A stretch of DNA of 64,000 nt, from NCBI GenBank assembly GCA_018669975.1, contig JABHSK010000001.1:62001-126000 (forward strand), in the 5' to 3' direction. Origin of the DNA: Candidatus Parcubacteria bacterium (GTDB taxonomy: Bacteria; Patescibacteria; ABY1; UBA1558; GWA2-36-10). Positions 50,113-59,388 of the stretch are shown here, in pieces (the first letter of the stretch is position 1; each line of letters begins with the position of its first letter). The notes under the pieces are model-generated. The model worked only from the letters and a program-made list of their open reading frames with translations, made no database searches and had not been told where the DNA came from. The position numbers and the translations under genes were made by a program.

Positions 50113-51657
50113 CTACTTCTTAGGGATCAACTTAGACAACAATCCACCAAGCTTGGCACCGCCAAGATAATGGCTAGCAGCCCGACGAGAACGCTGGTCC
50201 TCAATGATCTGATCCCAGACTTCGCCCTCTGTAACCAAAGGCTTATTCATGGCTGCCAGAGACACGTTAAGCACTTCAGTTATGGATGTCAAACGAGCCA
50301 CAAAGGCTTGACCCTTGGCAGTTTGGACATTAATGTCACGCAGAGCGGTCTTTTCTTCAGCCCGCTTGCTGGCATATTCATCCAGCTGTGCCTTATAAAT
50401 CTCATCAGGCACACGACGCAACATACCAATTTCCAACAACTCATGGCCAGTTGACTCAAGTACATAGCCCCTGAGATCATTCAGATCCCTCTGAATATCC
50501 CTCAGTTTAACCTGACGTTCTTCATGTGCCAATCTCAGCACAGTATCCTTAGCGGCATCTGTCCTATTTCTGAGACGACGCAAGTTATCGATCTTGGTTG
50601 ACGTCATTTCCTTGAGGAAATCTGCGTCCAAGATCATGTCAGGAGTCTGCGTATGCATGTAGTCAGCCAACCAATCATTGATCACACCGATGATATACTC
50701 ATCAATCCTGTTACGCTCATCATCAGCTAGACCCCAGAAAATATCCACGTGGTCCAAGCTAAGCCGATGAGCTTCACGAAAGTTGAGCTTGAAAGAAGGG
50801 CCAGCGGCCACAGCTTCCTCATCACCATTGTCATCCGTTTCCGGAATGGCCATACATTCTAGCCAATCGGTCTCCGTCTTATTTTCCGGCTTTGCCCAAG
50901 CCAAAGGGACAAAATCCAACGGACCGAGCCAATTAGGTATCCAGCGAAGGCGTTTTAAACCAACCGCCAAAACCTTATTGTGATCATCACTATTGGCTTC
51001 AGGCTTAGGAATCCACCCTGAACCTTTGGTGTCACGACGCTGAAGGTTACTAGCACCTTTAGCAAACACCGGGTAAAGAGGTTTTCCAAACCAGGTCAAC
51101 ATGAAAACTTGACGAACAGGAATGTTGATGTGAAGACTCAGCCAATATCCAGCAGCTATCAATACGACAGCCGTTAGATATGTCCACCAGAAGTGGAGCA
51201 GTGCTGCAGTCAAGATACCCAACGCAATCATCGAGAAGGATACCCAGCTCGGCCAATATACCTTGGGAGTTATCGCAGGCACACTCTGAGTGAACGTAGC
51301 AAACCACTTCCGAGGACGAAAGGCCTTGTAACCGATTACCGACAAGGCTACCAGCAATACCAAGCCAATAATGGCCGGGATAAGCTGAAGCTTCATGTCA
51401 GGCGTACCGATATCAGGTGCATTAATGTTCAAGGAAGCTTTGTTCAGAACAAAGATAACCCATCCCAACGCAATCACACCGCTGGCGATCCACTTGAACT
51501 TTTTGTTCTCATGGTTAGGACTAGTTAGGCCCCTAATCGCAAAACAAGAGAGAATGAACAACAGGATAACAATCCCGTGATCAATCACCACATTTTCCCA
51601 GAACTTAGTCCAGGCTTCTGAGAGACCCTGATTGTCTGTGTACTTTTCGCTTGGCAT
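50113..51657 (-). CDS. Membrane protein with large cytoplasmic domain, unknown
   Basis: The 514-residue protein has five predicted membrane helices in the first 175 residues (about 28-46, 56-73, 87-108, 137-155, 157-173). A soluble domain of about 340 residues follows. Its second half is helical with many Arg/Asp/Glu (TDAAKDTVLRLAHEERQVKL, DEYASKRAEEKTALRDI), which recalls the coiled-coil part of SPFH proteins, but I see no clear SPFH core. SD AAGGAGG, consensus promoter, strong terminator and G+C-rich codons mark it as a style-2 gene. Function unknown. Confidence 0.75.
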   Translation of the reverse strand: MPSEKYTDNQGLSEAWTKFWENVVIDHGIVILLFILSCFAIRGLTSPNHENKKFKWIASGVIALGWVIFVLNKASLNINAPDIGTPDMKLQLIPAIIGLVLLVALSVIGYKAFRPRKWFATFTQSVPAITPKVYWPSWVSFSMIALGILTAALLHFWWTYLTAVVLIAAGYWLSLHINIPVRQVFMLTWFGKPLYPVFAKGASNLQRRDTKGSGWIPKPEANSDDHNKVLAVGLKRLRWIPNWLGPLDFVPLAWAKPENKTETDWLECMAIPETDDNGDEEAVAAGPSFKLNFREAHRLSLDHVDIFWGLADDERNRIDEYIIGVINDWLADYMHTQTPDMILDADFLKEMTSTKIDNLRRLRNRTDAAKDTVLRLAHEERQVKLRDIQRDLNDLRGYVLESTGHELLEIGMLRRVPDEIYKAQLDEYASKRAEEKTALRDINVQTAKGQAFVARLTSITEVLNVSLAAMNKPLVTEGEVWDQIIEDQRSRRAASHYLGGAKLGGLLSKLIPKK

Positions 51658-51755
51658 TTTATGCCTCCTTTTTTAAGAGAAACTCTACACTTTATTTACT
51701 TTTTTCAAAGGTCTAGACATTAAGAGACAATTTATGCCATCTTAATGAATACAAT

Positions 51756-51784
51756 ATTATATCATATATTTGAAAAAATGTCAA
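51756..51784 (-). promoter_or_regulatory. Consensus promoter of the 514-residue membrane protein gene
   Basis: TTGACA (51779-51784), 17 nt, TATAAT (51756-51761) on the minus strand. Confidence 0.9.
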
Positions 51785-51873
51785 TATATAAGAAAACAAC
51801 AAAAATACCCTAATTTTAGGTAAAAAGGGCATTTTATAGATATTATACTTATCCTCTATTTTAATGTTATTGG

Positions 51874-52518
51874 CTATTTTTTAAGCTTTTTATAAATAAA
51901 ATATGAGTAAACTACACTACTTAAAGTAAGTAAAATAACGATGATCAGGCCAACCCCGAACCATTCCTCGGGTAATACTCCTAATAACATAAATAACAAG
52001 CCACTTAACACAAATGTCTTGCCTCCAAATTCATGGGTTTTCTTCCAAACAGTATCATTAGATAGTGTCCAAGGTGTCCGAATGCCCATAAACCAATTAG
52101 GCTTAATATCTTTCATCACTACACCCATTACAATAAACAACAGGCCAATCAAAATAGGCATAACAGCTGAGATGGAAATGTCATAACCCAAATTCACAAA
52201 ACCAGTTAGAAAATATATTATTGCTAGATAGCCAACAATAGCCACTCTAAAAATACCATATACGTTAGCAAATTTTTCATAATTCTTTTTCTTGGGATCA
52301 ATTTTTGGCAAAAGCTTGAACAGCAGATGTACAAATAAAATTAGTAAGGGCAAAAATATAATCTGCATATTTTTACTACCCCAACCATCAGCTTCTCCGG
52401 CTGCATTCCAATGAGTTACTATTTTGTCTGGTAAATATTGATAAAAATAAAAGGCTGCTAATACAACTGCTACTACCAACAAACAAGAAGCTAACTCCCA
52501 AATATTTTTCTTTTTCAT
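51874..52518 (-). CDS. SdpI/DUF1648-family membrane protein
   Basis: The 214-residue protein has six membrane helices. The DUF1648 part is YLPDKIVTHWNAAGEADGWGSK (N-terminal loop) and the SdpI part is MGIRTPWTLSNDTVWKKTHEFGGK. In Bacillus, SdpI is the immunity protein against the SdpC toxin and also binds its repressor. No SdpC-like toxin or SdpR-like regulator is seen here, so it is an orphan member. Follows mutM upstream on the same strand by 14 nt. Confidence 0.88.
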   Translation of the reverse strand: MKKKNIWELASCLLVVAVVLAAFYFYQYLPDKIVTHWNAAGEADGWGSKNMQIIFLPLLILFVHLLFKLLPKIDPKKKNYEKFANVYGIFRVAIVGYLAIIYFLTGFVNLGYDISISAVMPILIGLLFIVMGVVMKDIKPNWFMGIRTPWTLSNDTVWKKTHEFGGKTFVLSGLLFMLLGVLPEEWFGVGLIIVILLTLSSVVYSYFIYKKLKK

Positions 52519-52532
52519 AGTTCTATTTTAAT

Positions 52533-53387
52533 TTATCTCTGGCAACGAGAACAAAAATGTGTTCCCCTACCTCCTAATTTTACCTTTTTTATATTTTCCT
52601 GTCGACAACCCATACATTTTTGACCATCGCGACCATATACTTTAAGAAATTTTACAAAATTACCTGGCTGACCACTGGTATCACGATAATCACTAAAAGT
52701 AGTACCTCTTTTTTCAACTGCCTTCTCAATAATATATTTAGTAGCTGTAAATATCTTTTTCTTTTCTACTACAGTCAAGGTGTTTACCTTCCTGTCTGGT
52801 CTAACTTTAGCACGATAACAAATCTCATCAGCATAAATATTGCCAATACCTGAAACTATTTGTTGATTTAATAATAAAGATTTTATAGTTATTTTTCTAT
52901 TAACAAAAATCTTTTGAAAATTTACCCAAGTAAAATTTTTAGTGCCTGGCTCAATACCATATTTTTTAATGATTAGTTCTACATCCTCCACCAACTCCAT
53001 ATAACCAAACTGCCGCATGTCATTAAAAAATAATTTAGAATCATCAGCAAAATGAAAAATGATATGTGAATATTTATTGGGTAACTCCCCTTCTATGGCT
53101 TGCTTATGACCACCAGCCACCATTTGATTACCTTTGGTATAAATCAATTGTCCAGTCATTTTCAAGTGCACTAAAAGATAATTCTGTTCATCTGCTAAAA
53201 CAAAAATCAATAATTTACCAATTCTATTAATACTTGAAATGCTATTGTTTTTTAGAGTGTTCAAAAAATAAGCTCGCTGATTACGTAGCAACTTTGGTTT
53301 TGTGACTTGCAAATCAACTATCTGTTTGTTAATGACAGCTGATTCAAGTCCACGACGAATTGTCTCTACTTCAGGTAATTCCGGCAT
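52533..53387 (-). CDS. mutM: Formamidopyrimidine-DNA glycosylase
   Basis: Start at 53387 (284 residues) because the mature enzyme must begin Met-Pro-Glu, with Pro2 as catalytic nucleophile (PELPEVETIRRGLE). Lys in LVHLKMTGQL, the helix-two-turn-helix SLLLNQQIVSGIGNIYADEICYRA, and a C-terminal zinc finger with C-x2-C...C-x2-C (CMGC, CSRC). It removes 8-oxoguanine and cuts the abasic site. One in-frame ATG lies 7 codons upstream. Confidence 0.96.
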   Translation of the reverse strand: MPELPEVETIRRGLESAVINKQIVDLQVTKPKLLRNQRAYFLNTLKNNSISSINRIGKLLIFVLADEQNYLLVHLKMTGQLIYTKGNQMVAGGHKQAIEGELPNKYSHIIFHFADDSKLFFNDMRQFGYMELVEDVELIIKKYGIEPGTKNFTWVNFQKIFVNRKITIKSLLLNQQIVSGIGNIYADEICYRAKVRPDRKVNTLTVVEKKKIFTATKYIIEKAVEKRGTTFSDYRDTSGQPGNFVKFLKVYGRDGQKCMGCRQENIKKVKLGGRGTHFCSRCQR

Positions 53388-53422
53388 AATGAATGTTTTA
53401 TAACACAATTTTTAACAAAACA

Positions 53423-53450
53423 AAAGCGCCCGACGAGTGCCGGGCGCTTT
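53423..53450 (-). terminator. Terminator after the FN3 secreted protein gene
   Basis: AAAGCGCCCG/CGGGCGCTTT 10-bp stem, 8-nt loop, followed on the minus strand by TGTTTTGTT. Confidence 0.88.
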
Positions 53451-53463
53451 CTATATTTAGTAT

Positions 53464-54297
53464 TTAGTATTGAGCTAAAATAGTATCACTTACATCGAAA
53501 ATATGTTTTCCAGCATACTTTTGTAATTCTTTTAGACTTGGTATATGACGCTTTTGTCCTTTTTCAATGACAAATATTTTACCGTCACCGCCTCTTAGTA
53601 AACTACCATCAGCATATTCTTTGACGCCAGCTACACCTTGAGGTGTCCAATCTGGATAAGAATCAACTACAGATTGTGCTACATTATAAATCCTAGTATA
53701 AAGATAATTCTGCATCAAATGCTCAAGAGTTGGAATATGAAATTTCTTTTGTTCTTTAATTTCATATACCTTCATTTCTGGATCACAACCTCTGATTAAT
53801 GCTCCATCAGGGAATGTGAATACACCTACAATATCTTCATCTGGTCCAAGTGAACCACTAGGTCTTAAAAATTTACAAATCTCTTCCTCAATCTTTTCAC
53901 CTAAAACTTCTTCCGGAATCTTTGGAGCACAGTCGCTTGGCACTGTAAACTCATGACCAACACTATTAGTTGTACCGTCTTCATTGGTAGCTTTAATAGT
54001 GTAGTAATAAGTTGCGCCAGCTTCTAGGCCTTCTAAGGCAAAAGAATGTTCTGTGGCAGTATTTTCAGATTTGTATTCCTGATCTAAATCATTTTCATCT
54101 GTACCATAGATTACCCATGAAATTGAGTTCAATGAAGTATCCCAGGTAATAACAGTATACTTGTCTTGAACGGTAGTTAGCTCTGGACCAACTTCTTCAG
54201 CAGTAGCCATGTTGATTTGTGTGGGAATTCCTGTACCCCAAATCACCAAGGTAAAAGCTGTGAATTGAATCAAGGCTTTACTAAGTAATTTTTTCAT
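53464..54297 (-). CDS. Secreted protein with FN3 domain and two C-terminal repeats
   Basis: The 277-residue protein has a signal peptide (about 1-33, ending MATAEE). An FN3-like domain (about 35-125) has WDTSLNSISWVIYG and LEGLEAGATYYYTIKATNEDG. Two copies of a roughly 50-residue unit follow: PDGALIRGCDPEMKVYEI..KKFHIPTLEHL and ADGSLLRGGDGKIFVIE..KRHIPSLKEL. This repeat is common in Parcubacteria surface proteins. Likely cell-surface or secreted. Confidence 0.8.
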   Translation of the reverse strand: MKKLLSKALIQFTAFTLVIWGTGIPTQINMATAEEVGPELTTVQDKYTVITWDTSLNSISWVIYGTDENDLDQEYKSENTATEHSFALEGLEAGATYYYTIKATNEDGTTNSVGHEFTVPSDCAPKIPEEVLGEKIEEEICKFLRPSGSLGPDEDIVGVFTFPDGALIRGCDPEMKVYEIKEQKKFHIPTLEHLMQNYLYTRIYNVAQSVVDSYPDWTPQGVAGVKEYADGSLLRGGDGKIFVIEKGQKRHIPSLKELQKYAGKHIFDVSDTILAQY

Positions 54298-54426
54298 ATG
54301 CTTTAAGATAAATTAATTTCTTAATTCTATATATTAAATTTTTTTATACTTTACAATACAATAATTTACTATGTAGAGTCAATAGCTTTTTTTGACAAAA
54401 AACTTACATCTCCAACTTACTCCAAT

Positions 54427-56235
54427 CTAGAATATTGTCAAGAATACTAAGAGCACTATAACTCCAATAGTAGAAGCAATAGTATGTGGGTGTTGTTTGC
54501 GAACCTCTATAAAGATACTTAACAGTAAAGCAATGATAGCCAAAGTAAGTATCACTTGATAATAAATAGAACTTAAGTCAAATAAAGGCTTTATAAATTC
54601 TGATTGATTATTCTTTAAAAATACATACTGATTGACAGTTGAATTCTTTACTGGTGTAATATTATCCCAATTTACATCTTTTATAGTAGTATTTCCAGCC
54701 ACATCTACAGCTGTTAAACTAGCTAAAACAAGTGGATTAAATAACTTCTCATAATCTATATCCGAAACTATCTTATTTCCGGTCCATTTTCCTTCTTCAC
54801 TAAAATCTCTAGTTAAAGCAAGGGTGTAATCATCAAACTTAATATGGGCTGATTCTGTATCATCACTTAAATAGGCAGTGGCTTTAAAAACAATATCTTC
54901 TTGACCCAGAGGTCTGTTTACTAATACTTTAGTTGCATTTTCATCAACTTCTGGGGCAGTATTATCAATATTTAAAGTATAATTACCAGATAACATCACT
55001 TCTATACCACGATAGGATTTCAAGCTAATTATATGCTCACCTTCTTCAAGATTTAACTCGGTTATAACTGAATCATTTAGTACATCAAAAGCAGCTATTT
55101 CTTGACCATGATCTAAAATAGCTAAACTCTCAGCGTTTGGTGCTGATATTTCTAAATTAATATTATTACCTGAATTTATAGAATTTGTACTTGGATTAAG
55201 TAATTTTGGTATTACCAACGGTATTACAATTTCTTGAATATTTTCCTCTTTTTCAGCTAAAACATCTTCTTCGGGTTCAGTAATAACTACTATTTCTTCT
55301 TCATTAGTTCTAGAGTTATCTAGAACTTCTTTTTCTTTTTCTACGATTTCTATGTTATCCACAAGCTCCCCTACTGTTTCTAATACAGCCACTTCTTCGG
55401 GCTCGATCTCCACTACAGGGACTACTTTTGGATCACCAAAGTACTGTGCAGCCAATGAGGTATCGTAACCTTGATAATTACCACTAACCATAGCTACACC
55501 AATCTCTGTAAAATCAGTATCAACCATATTAGCGTAATGAGTTGGACTCTTAACCCAGGCATTCACCACATCCTCGGGATTACTAAAACCTAAGGCTAAA
55601 TTTTCACCAGCTACCCTAAAGGAATAATCAGCATCAAATAGCCAGTTCTTTAAGCTTCTGTTGTCAGGACTAGTATGAGCAAAATATTCATTAATCATCA
55701 TATCTTGAGCCTTGGCTAGAGCAGCCGTCTGTAAAACAGGACTTTCTTGTAAGGTATGAATATTTAAATTAGTTCTAATATTATTGGTTAATGCTACAAT
55801 CTTTTTACTTTGAGTGTATAAAACATCTGGGGAAAGCCAAGCATGTACAGGAAAAGACATCAAAAAACCAACCATAATGACTTTTATGGCTACAGCTGAA
55901 ATAGCATGAAATGCTAATCTTTTTGGATGTAGAGCTTTTGGTCGATAATTATTATGACGAGTTGGAATAAACAAGTCAGATAATTTACCAGCACCTTTAG
56001 GATTTCTTCCCAACATAACCTCAACACCATCTTCTACTCCGTCACGATCAGTGTCCGGATCCAATGGGTCTGTTTCATAAACATTTACTTCTTGGTAGTC
56101 ACCTAAAGCATCATGATCACTATCTGGATCACGTGGATCAGTGCCTATTTTTTGCTCTTCCTTATCTAGCAAACCATCAGCATCTGAGTCTATAGAGTCT
56201 TTACCAAGATTTTTATTGTTTTTTTTATTGGGCAT
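54427..56235 (-). CDS. Membrane protein with TSP3 calcium repeats and SCP/CAP domain
   Basis: A 602-residue protein. Residues 13-80 carry thrombospondin type 3-like calcium repeats (DSDADGLLDKEEQ, DPRDPDSDHDALGDY, DPLDPDTDRDGVEDG). A membrane helix lies near 112-130, then an SCP/CAP domain (about 140-270) with YFAHTSPDNRS, AGENLALGF and WVKSPTHYANMVD, which holds the conserved His and Glu. Ig-like beta regions follow (about 340-540) and a terminal membrane helix pair (about 565-600). Having the TSP3 repeats before the membrane helix is unusual. Probably cell-surface. Confidence 0.83.
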   Translation of the reverse strand: MPNKKNNKNLGKDSIDSDADGLLDKEEQKIGTDPRDPDSDHDALGDYQEVNVYETDPLDPDTDRDGVEDGVEVMLGRNPKGAGKLSDLFIPTRHNNYRPKALHPKRLAFHAISAVAIKVIMVGFLMSFPVHAWLSPDVLYTQSKKIVALTNNIRTNLNIHTLQESPVLQTAALAKAQDMMINEYFAHTSPDNRSLKNWLFDADYSFRVAGENLALGFSNPEDVVNAWVKSPTHYANMVDTDFTEIGVAMVSGNYQGYDTSLAAQYFGDPKVVPVVEIEPEEVAVLETVGELVDNIEIVEKEKEVLDNSRTNEEEIVVITEPEEDVLAEKEENIQEIVIPLVIPKLLNPSTNSINSGNNINLEISAPNAESLAILDHGQEIAAFDVLNDSVITELNLEEGEHIISLKSYRGIEVMLSGNYTLNIDNTAPEVDENATKVLVNRPLGQEDIVFKATAYLSDDTESAHIKFDDYTLALTRDFSEEGKWTGNKIVSDIDYEKLFNPLVLASLTAVDVAGNTTIKDVNWDNITPVKNSTVNQYVFLKNNQSEFIKPLFDLSSIYYQVILTLAIIALLLSIFIEVRKQHPHTIASTIGVIVLLVFLTIF

Positions 56236-56354
56236 GGTCCTAAAATTAATATACTATTAAAGCATAGATTTTTATTTCTGTCAATAGCTAGCTAAAAAAT
56301 CTATTTTCGTATGTTTAATTATACCATAAAAATCAGCAAAAATGTATAAAAAAA

Positions 56355-56395
56355 GAGGAGGAAAACACCCAGCCGTTGCTGTTTGTTCTCCTCCC
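56355..56395 (-). terminator. Probable terminator after the 342-residue gene
   Basis: GAGGAG/CTCCTC stem with an inner CAGC/GCTG hairpin, followed on the minus strand by seven T residues. Confidence 0.7.
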
Positions 56396-56421
56396 CTGTG
56401 CTAGGGAAACAAGCTTAAATC

Positions 56422-57450
56422 TTAGGGGTTATTACCCACATTAAGATCCTGCATGAATCCTTCGCCACCGGCGGTCATATCGAGCTTTCCAGCCTCGATG
56501 ATGGTTGTGGCGGTCTCCACATCACAATAGTTGATGTAGATAGTGCCTGCCGGCTTAGGTTGCCAGAAGGTCAATTCTTCCGAATCAGGATGGATACGCT
56601 GGTTGACACGAGCTCCAGCAGCTACTTCGATTTGGGGTGCAGATTCAAGACTACGGGTCGAGGCTCCGATCAACGGACCTCTACTACTAAACCTCTTGAC
56701 TCCGAGATTACCCCTACGATAGCGGCCACCGTAACTGTGTCCACCACCGGCAAAACCGACATCACCTAAGAGATCTCGGTAGACAGACGGCGGCGGAGCC
56801 GGTCGTTCTTCCCGACTGAGGTAGAAAGCAATGCCAATGGCAAAGACTCGCTCAGCTCCGATGACCTGAGCAGCCACACCACGCATCATTTCCTCAGTAA
56901 AGTAGAACTGACGGACTACACCGTCCTTAGCTCGGAAGCCATCCAACCAGAAACTCCCACGGGGAGTAACATTGCTGGCCAGATAATTCTGGGAATCCCA
57001 CTTGAAGCCGCAGTCTGCGCAAAAACGCTCGTGACCGAGCTTGGTGCCGTGTACCGGACAATTGTCATGGTACTGCTCCAAGGAGTGGTCATCTACCTTG
57101 CGACCTGTAATGGCGTTGATACCCTGAACTGAAACCAGAGCTGCCACATGGTGAGTGTGTCCGGCATTGCCGTTGAAATCCAACCAGAGTCCGTGTTCCG
57201 ACATAACCGGGACAAAGAAACTGGCAGCATCGGCATTGCCACGCATCCAGGAATCTGGACATGCCAGATACTCGTCAACTGCAAAGGCAGGACGTCGGTT
57301 GTAGGGCGGTAGGCCTTGAGCTACCTCATTGCCTGAGCCATCATCCCGACGCTTGAGCGCCTTAGGCATGTTGAGAGTACAGGTAAGTCCGTTGATGGAC
57401 ATTTCGGTGCTACCACCACGTCCGCTGGCAAAAGGGTCGTTGGTACTCAT
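56422..57450 (-). CDS. 342-residue protein with zinc-ribbon-like insert, unknown
   Basis: A soluble protein without signal. A CPVH...FCADCGFKW segment (about 131-152) looks like a zinc ribbon. Flanking parts have YLACPDSWMRGNADAASFFVPV, a His-rich NAGHTHHVAAL and a Gly/Tyr/Arg-rich stretch (AGGGHSYGGRYRRGNLG). The end has TIYINYCDVETATTII. The SD is GGAG, codons are very G+C-rich. It follows the 292-residue gene with a stable 14-bp hairpin in between. I do not recognise the family. Confidence 0.75.
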   Translation of the reverse strand: MSTNDPFASGRGGSTEMSINGLTCTLNMPKALKRRDDGSGNEVAQGLPPYNRRPAFAVDEYLACPDSWMRGNADAASFFVPVMSEHGLWLDFNGNAGHTHHVAALVSVQGINAITGRKVDDHSLEQYHDNCPVHGTKLGHERFCADCGFKWDSQNYLASNVTPRGSFWLDGFRAKDGVVRQFYFTEEMMRGVAAQVIGAERVFAIGIAFYLSREERPAPPPSVYRDLLGDVGFAGGGHSYGGRYRRGNLGVKRFSSRGPLIGASTRSLESAPQIEVAAGARVNQRIHPDSEELTFWQPKPAGTIYINYCDVETATTIIEAGKLDMTAGGEGFMQDLNVGNNP

Positions 57451-57485
57451 TATCGATCTCCTCGTTTAGTAAACCAAAGATTGGT

Positions 57486-57514
57486 GCGGCGGGACGGTCA
57501 GACCGTCCCGCCGC
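57486..57514 (-). other. Perfect 14-bp GC hairpin between two orphan genes
   Basis: GCGGCGGGACGGTC and GACCGTCCCGCCGC around a single A, with no T tract. It is more likely an mRNA stabiliser or pause site than a terminator. Confidence 0.8.
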
Positions 57515-57545
57515 GAAATCACCCGATATTTACTAGACACTAGGT

Positions 57546-58424
57546 CTAGAACCTACGGTGTTTACCTCCAAAGGGATTATTGAGACCATTACCATTCTGT
57601 CCGGTCCGCATAAGCTTAAGCGAAGGCAAGCCTCCGCCCTGCTTAAGTGCATCGAACATGACAGAAGCCTGCGAATAACGCTGACGAATCTTGCTCTCGG
57701 CATCATCGCCGAAAACCATGTCCATCACCGTATGGGCATCGTTGAGCTGGTTGACGACCACCTCTCGGGTCTCCTTGACGGTCAAATGGACCAGAACACG
57801 TACATCGAAAGGCACTCCGGCCCAACTACGATTAGTCTGATCACAGGTACCGTCGGGACGAAGCATGCGTCCCGGATAGAGCGGATTTTCATCCGCCGTC
57901 ATATCCGGCCGTTCACCGATGCGGAAGGTCTGACGGGGACGTTCGTCCACCACCATGGTCTCGCGCTCGGGGAACTTGTCCCTGAGCTCATCAACCAAAG
58001 TCGTGGAAGGCTCCACGTTGACCGTACCGTTATCGTTGAAAACGATACAGCGACCACCATTTGACAGCGTACTGAGACGCTTGCCAACAGGATTGTCCGG
58101 GTCACGCGGATCGTAGTGCTCGAGGAGCTCTGCGACTGCCATACCCTGGGCACGCCTTTCGGTAATCACTGTCGGACGCTTCTTGTCCTGCTCGCGCTCG
58201 CGAAAAATTTTGGCCACTCGCTTGGCCACAAACTTTGGCAGACCACACTCCTGCAAATCCTCCCAGGAACATTCCTGCAAGGCCTCCAGGGTGGTGCCGC
58301 CTGCCAGGCGGAGTTTTTGGAAGAAGTCCGAGGTGGAAATACCCGTTCCGCCACCGGAATGAGCACTTTCGTTGTTAGCTGCGATGGCCTCACGGGCCTG
58401 TTCGATCTTCTGTTCGTAAGACAT
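57546..58424 (-). CDS. 292-residue protein with SAM-like N-terminal domain, unknown
   Basis: Start at 58424 (MSYEQKIEQAREAI) fixed by AAAGGAGAG; the in-frame ATG at 58466 would include that SD. Residues about 30-85 resemble a sterile-alpha-motif or SAP-type helical fold (LEALQECSWEDLQECGLPKFVAKRVAKIF). The remainder is alpha/beta with RCIVFNDNGTVNVEPSTTLVDEL, FRIGERPDMTADENPLYPG and a Gly-rich basic end (NPFGGKHRRF). Very G+C-rich codons. It has its own promoter and a long structured leader. Function not known. Confidence 0.75.
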   Translation of the reverse strand: MSYEQKIEQAREAIAANNESAHSGGGTGISTSDFFQKLRLAGGTTLEALQECSWEDLQECGLPKFVAKRVAKIFREREQDKKRPTVITERRAQGMAVAELLEHYDPRDPDNPVGKRLSTLSNGGRCIVFNDNGTVNVEPSTTLVDELRDKFPERETMVVDERPRQTFRIGERPDMTADENPLYPGRMLRPDGTCDQTNRSWAGVPFDVRVLVHLTVKETREVVVNQLNDAHTVMDMVFGDDAESKIRQRYSQASVMFDALKQGGGLPSLKLMRTGQNGNGLNNPFGGKHRRF

Positions 58425-58473
58425 GTGTCTCTCCTTTGCTCTCAAGCTCTCTCTCGCTCTTAGCAAATCTTTT

Positions 58474-58620
58474 TCACCTGATAAACCTCAGGTAAAGCCG
58501 ACGAGATATCAATGTATCCTCCCTCCTTTCCTGTCGAAAATTGACCCCAAGGGTCAGAAAAAGACCCTCGGAATTTCCGGTAAAACTAGATTCTACCGGC
58601 CGAGGAGTTAAACCCCTATT
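58474..58620 (-). promoter_or_regulatory. Structured leader with possible 12-codon leader peptide
   Basis: On the minus strand: a branched hairpin (CCTCGG...CCGAGG enclosing CCGGTA...TACCGG, about 58567-58605). Then AGGGTC, TGACCCT and GGGTCA in series, where the middle element can pair with either neighbour. Then GGAGG and, 5 nt on, TTG at 58512 opening a 12-codon frame rich in Arg (four of 12) that ends in TGA at 58474, overlapping an ACCTGA/TCAGGT hairpin. This looks like an attenuation leader but needs proof. A further 50 nt lead to the gene SD. Confidence 0.4.
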
Positions 58621-58685
58621 TTAATACAAATAAGAAACTAACTCCTGACCAATAAAACCTATATTTATTAAGGTACAAACGTTAG

Positions 58686-58714
58686 ACATTATAATAAAAT
58701 CAGTGCTTTGTCAA
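58686..58714 (-). promoter_or_regulatory. Promoter of the 292-residue gene
   Basis: TTGACA (58709-58714), 17 nt, TAATGT (58686-58691); same -10 as the SPFH unit promoter. Confidence 0.7.
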
Positions 58715-58754
58715 TTCTTATTTATTATAATAAAAAATGTTTAAAGTGGCTATA

Positions 58755-58783
58755 TTGACAAAAACATCAAATATTATTAAAGT
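58755..58783 (+). promoter_or_regulatory. Promoter of the helical-repeat operon
   Basis: TTGACA (58755-58760), 17 nt, TAAAGT (58778-58783). The divergent promoter at 58686-58714 lies 40 nt away. Confidence 0.75.
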
Positions 58784-58854
58784 ACTCTATTGTTATATTC
58801 AGCAAAGAAAAATCCTGAAAAACTCGTACCTTTAAAAAGGAGAAAAAACTAGGC

Positions 58855-59388
58855 ATGAAAAACCTAAAAGAGCTTGGCTTAAAACTACTCGAGCCTTTTC
58901 GCATCTTTTTTGTCGACTTGGTCTGGAGAGAAATGACACACCCTTCATGGGGTAATCGCCTGACGGCCTATAGCGCACTTGCCATCTTTGGTTTTGTCTT
59001 TGGCTTTGTGCTTATTGTACTGTCTGAAGATCTACCGACCTACGACGAACTGGCAGCCAAAGACCCCAATGCGCCATTTACCGAGTGGCAAGCTGTGGTC
59101 GAGGGTGTCCGATATCCTTCGTGGGATGATCTTACTTTAGGATTAATCTTGGACCGACTCAAGCAAAAAGCTCGAAGATATGAAGAATGGATGGTGGTAT
59201 ACAACACCTCAGTGGGCCGAGGCGCTCACCGACGAGTAGAACGACTATCTCTAGAAAAACTTCTGGAAACTGCCCAAAGCTACGAGCAAGCTGAATTCGT
59301 CTATAAACACCACAACTACCATCGCCATCTCAAGGGTCAAGCCTTGGGTAAAATGGCCAACCTGACCCAAAATACAGGGAGAAAGTAA
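58855..59388 (+). CDS. Membrane-anchored helical-repeat protein, paralogue 1
   Basis: The 177-residue protein has one membrane helix (about 42-62) after a basic amphipathic N-terminus and then three units of a 30-37-residue helical repeat with the pattern A-x-x-[YF]-E-x-[WA]-x-x-V-Y (FTEWQAVVEG, YEEWMVVYNTS, YEQAEFVYKH) ending in A-L-x-K-M/L. SD AAAAGGAG. The stop overlaps the start of the next paralogue (ATG at 59388). The repeats probably form an alpha-solenoid for protein binding. No known family. Confidence 0.78.
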   Translation: MKNLKELGLKLLEPFRIFFVDLVWREMTHPSWGNRLTAYSALAIFGFVFGFVLIVLSEDLPTYDELAAKDPNAPFTEWQAVVEGVRYPSWDDLTLGLILDRLKQKARRYEEWMVVYNTSVGRGAHRRVERLSLEKLLETAQSYEQAEFVYKHHNYHRHLKGQALGKMANLTQNTGRK

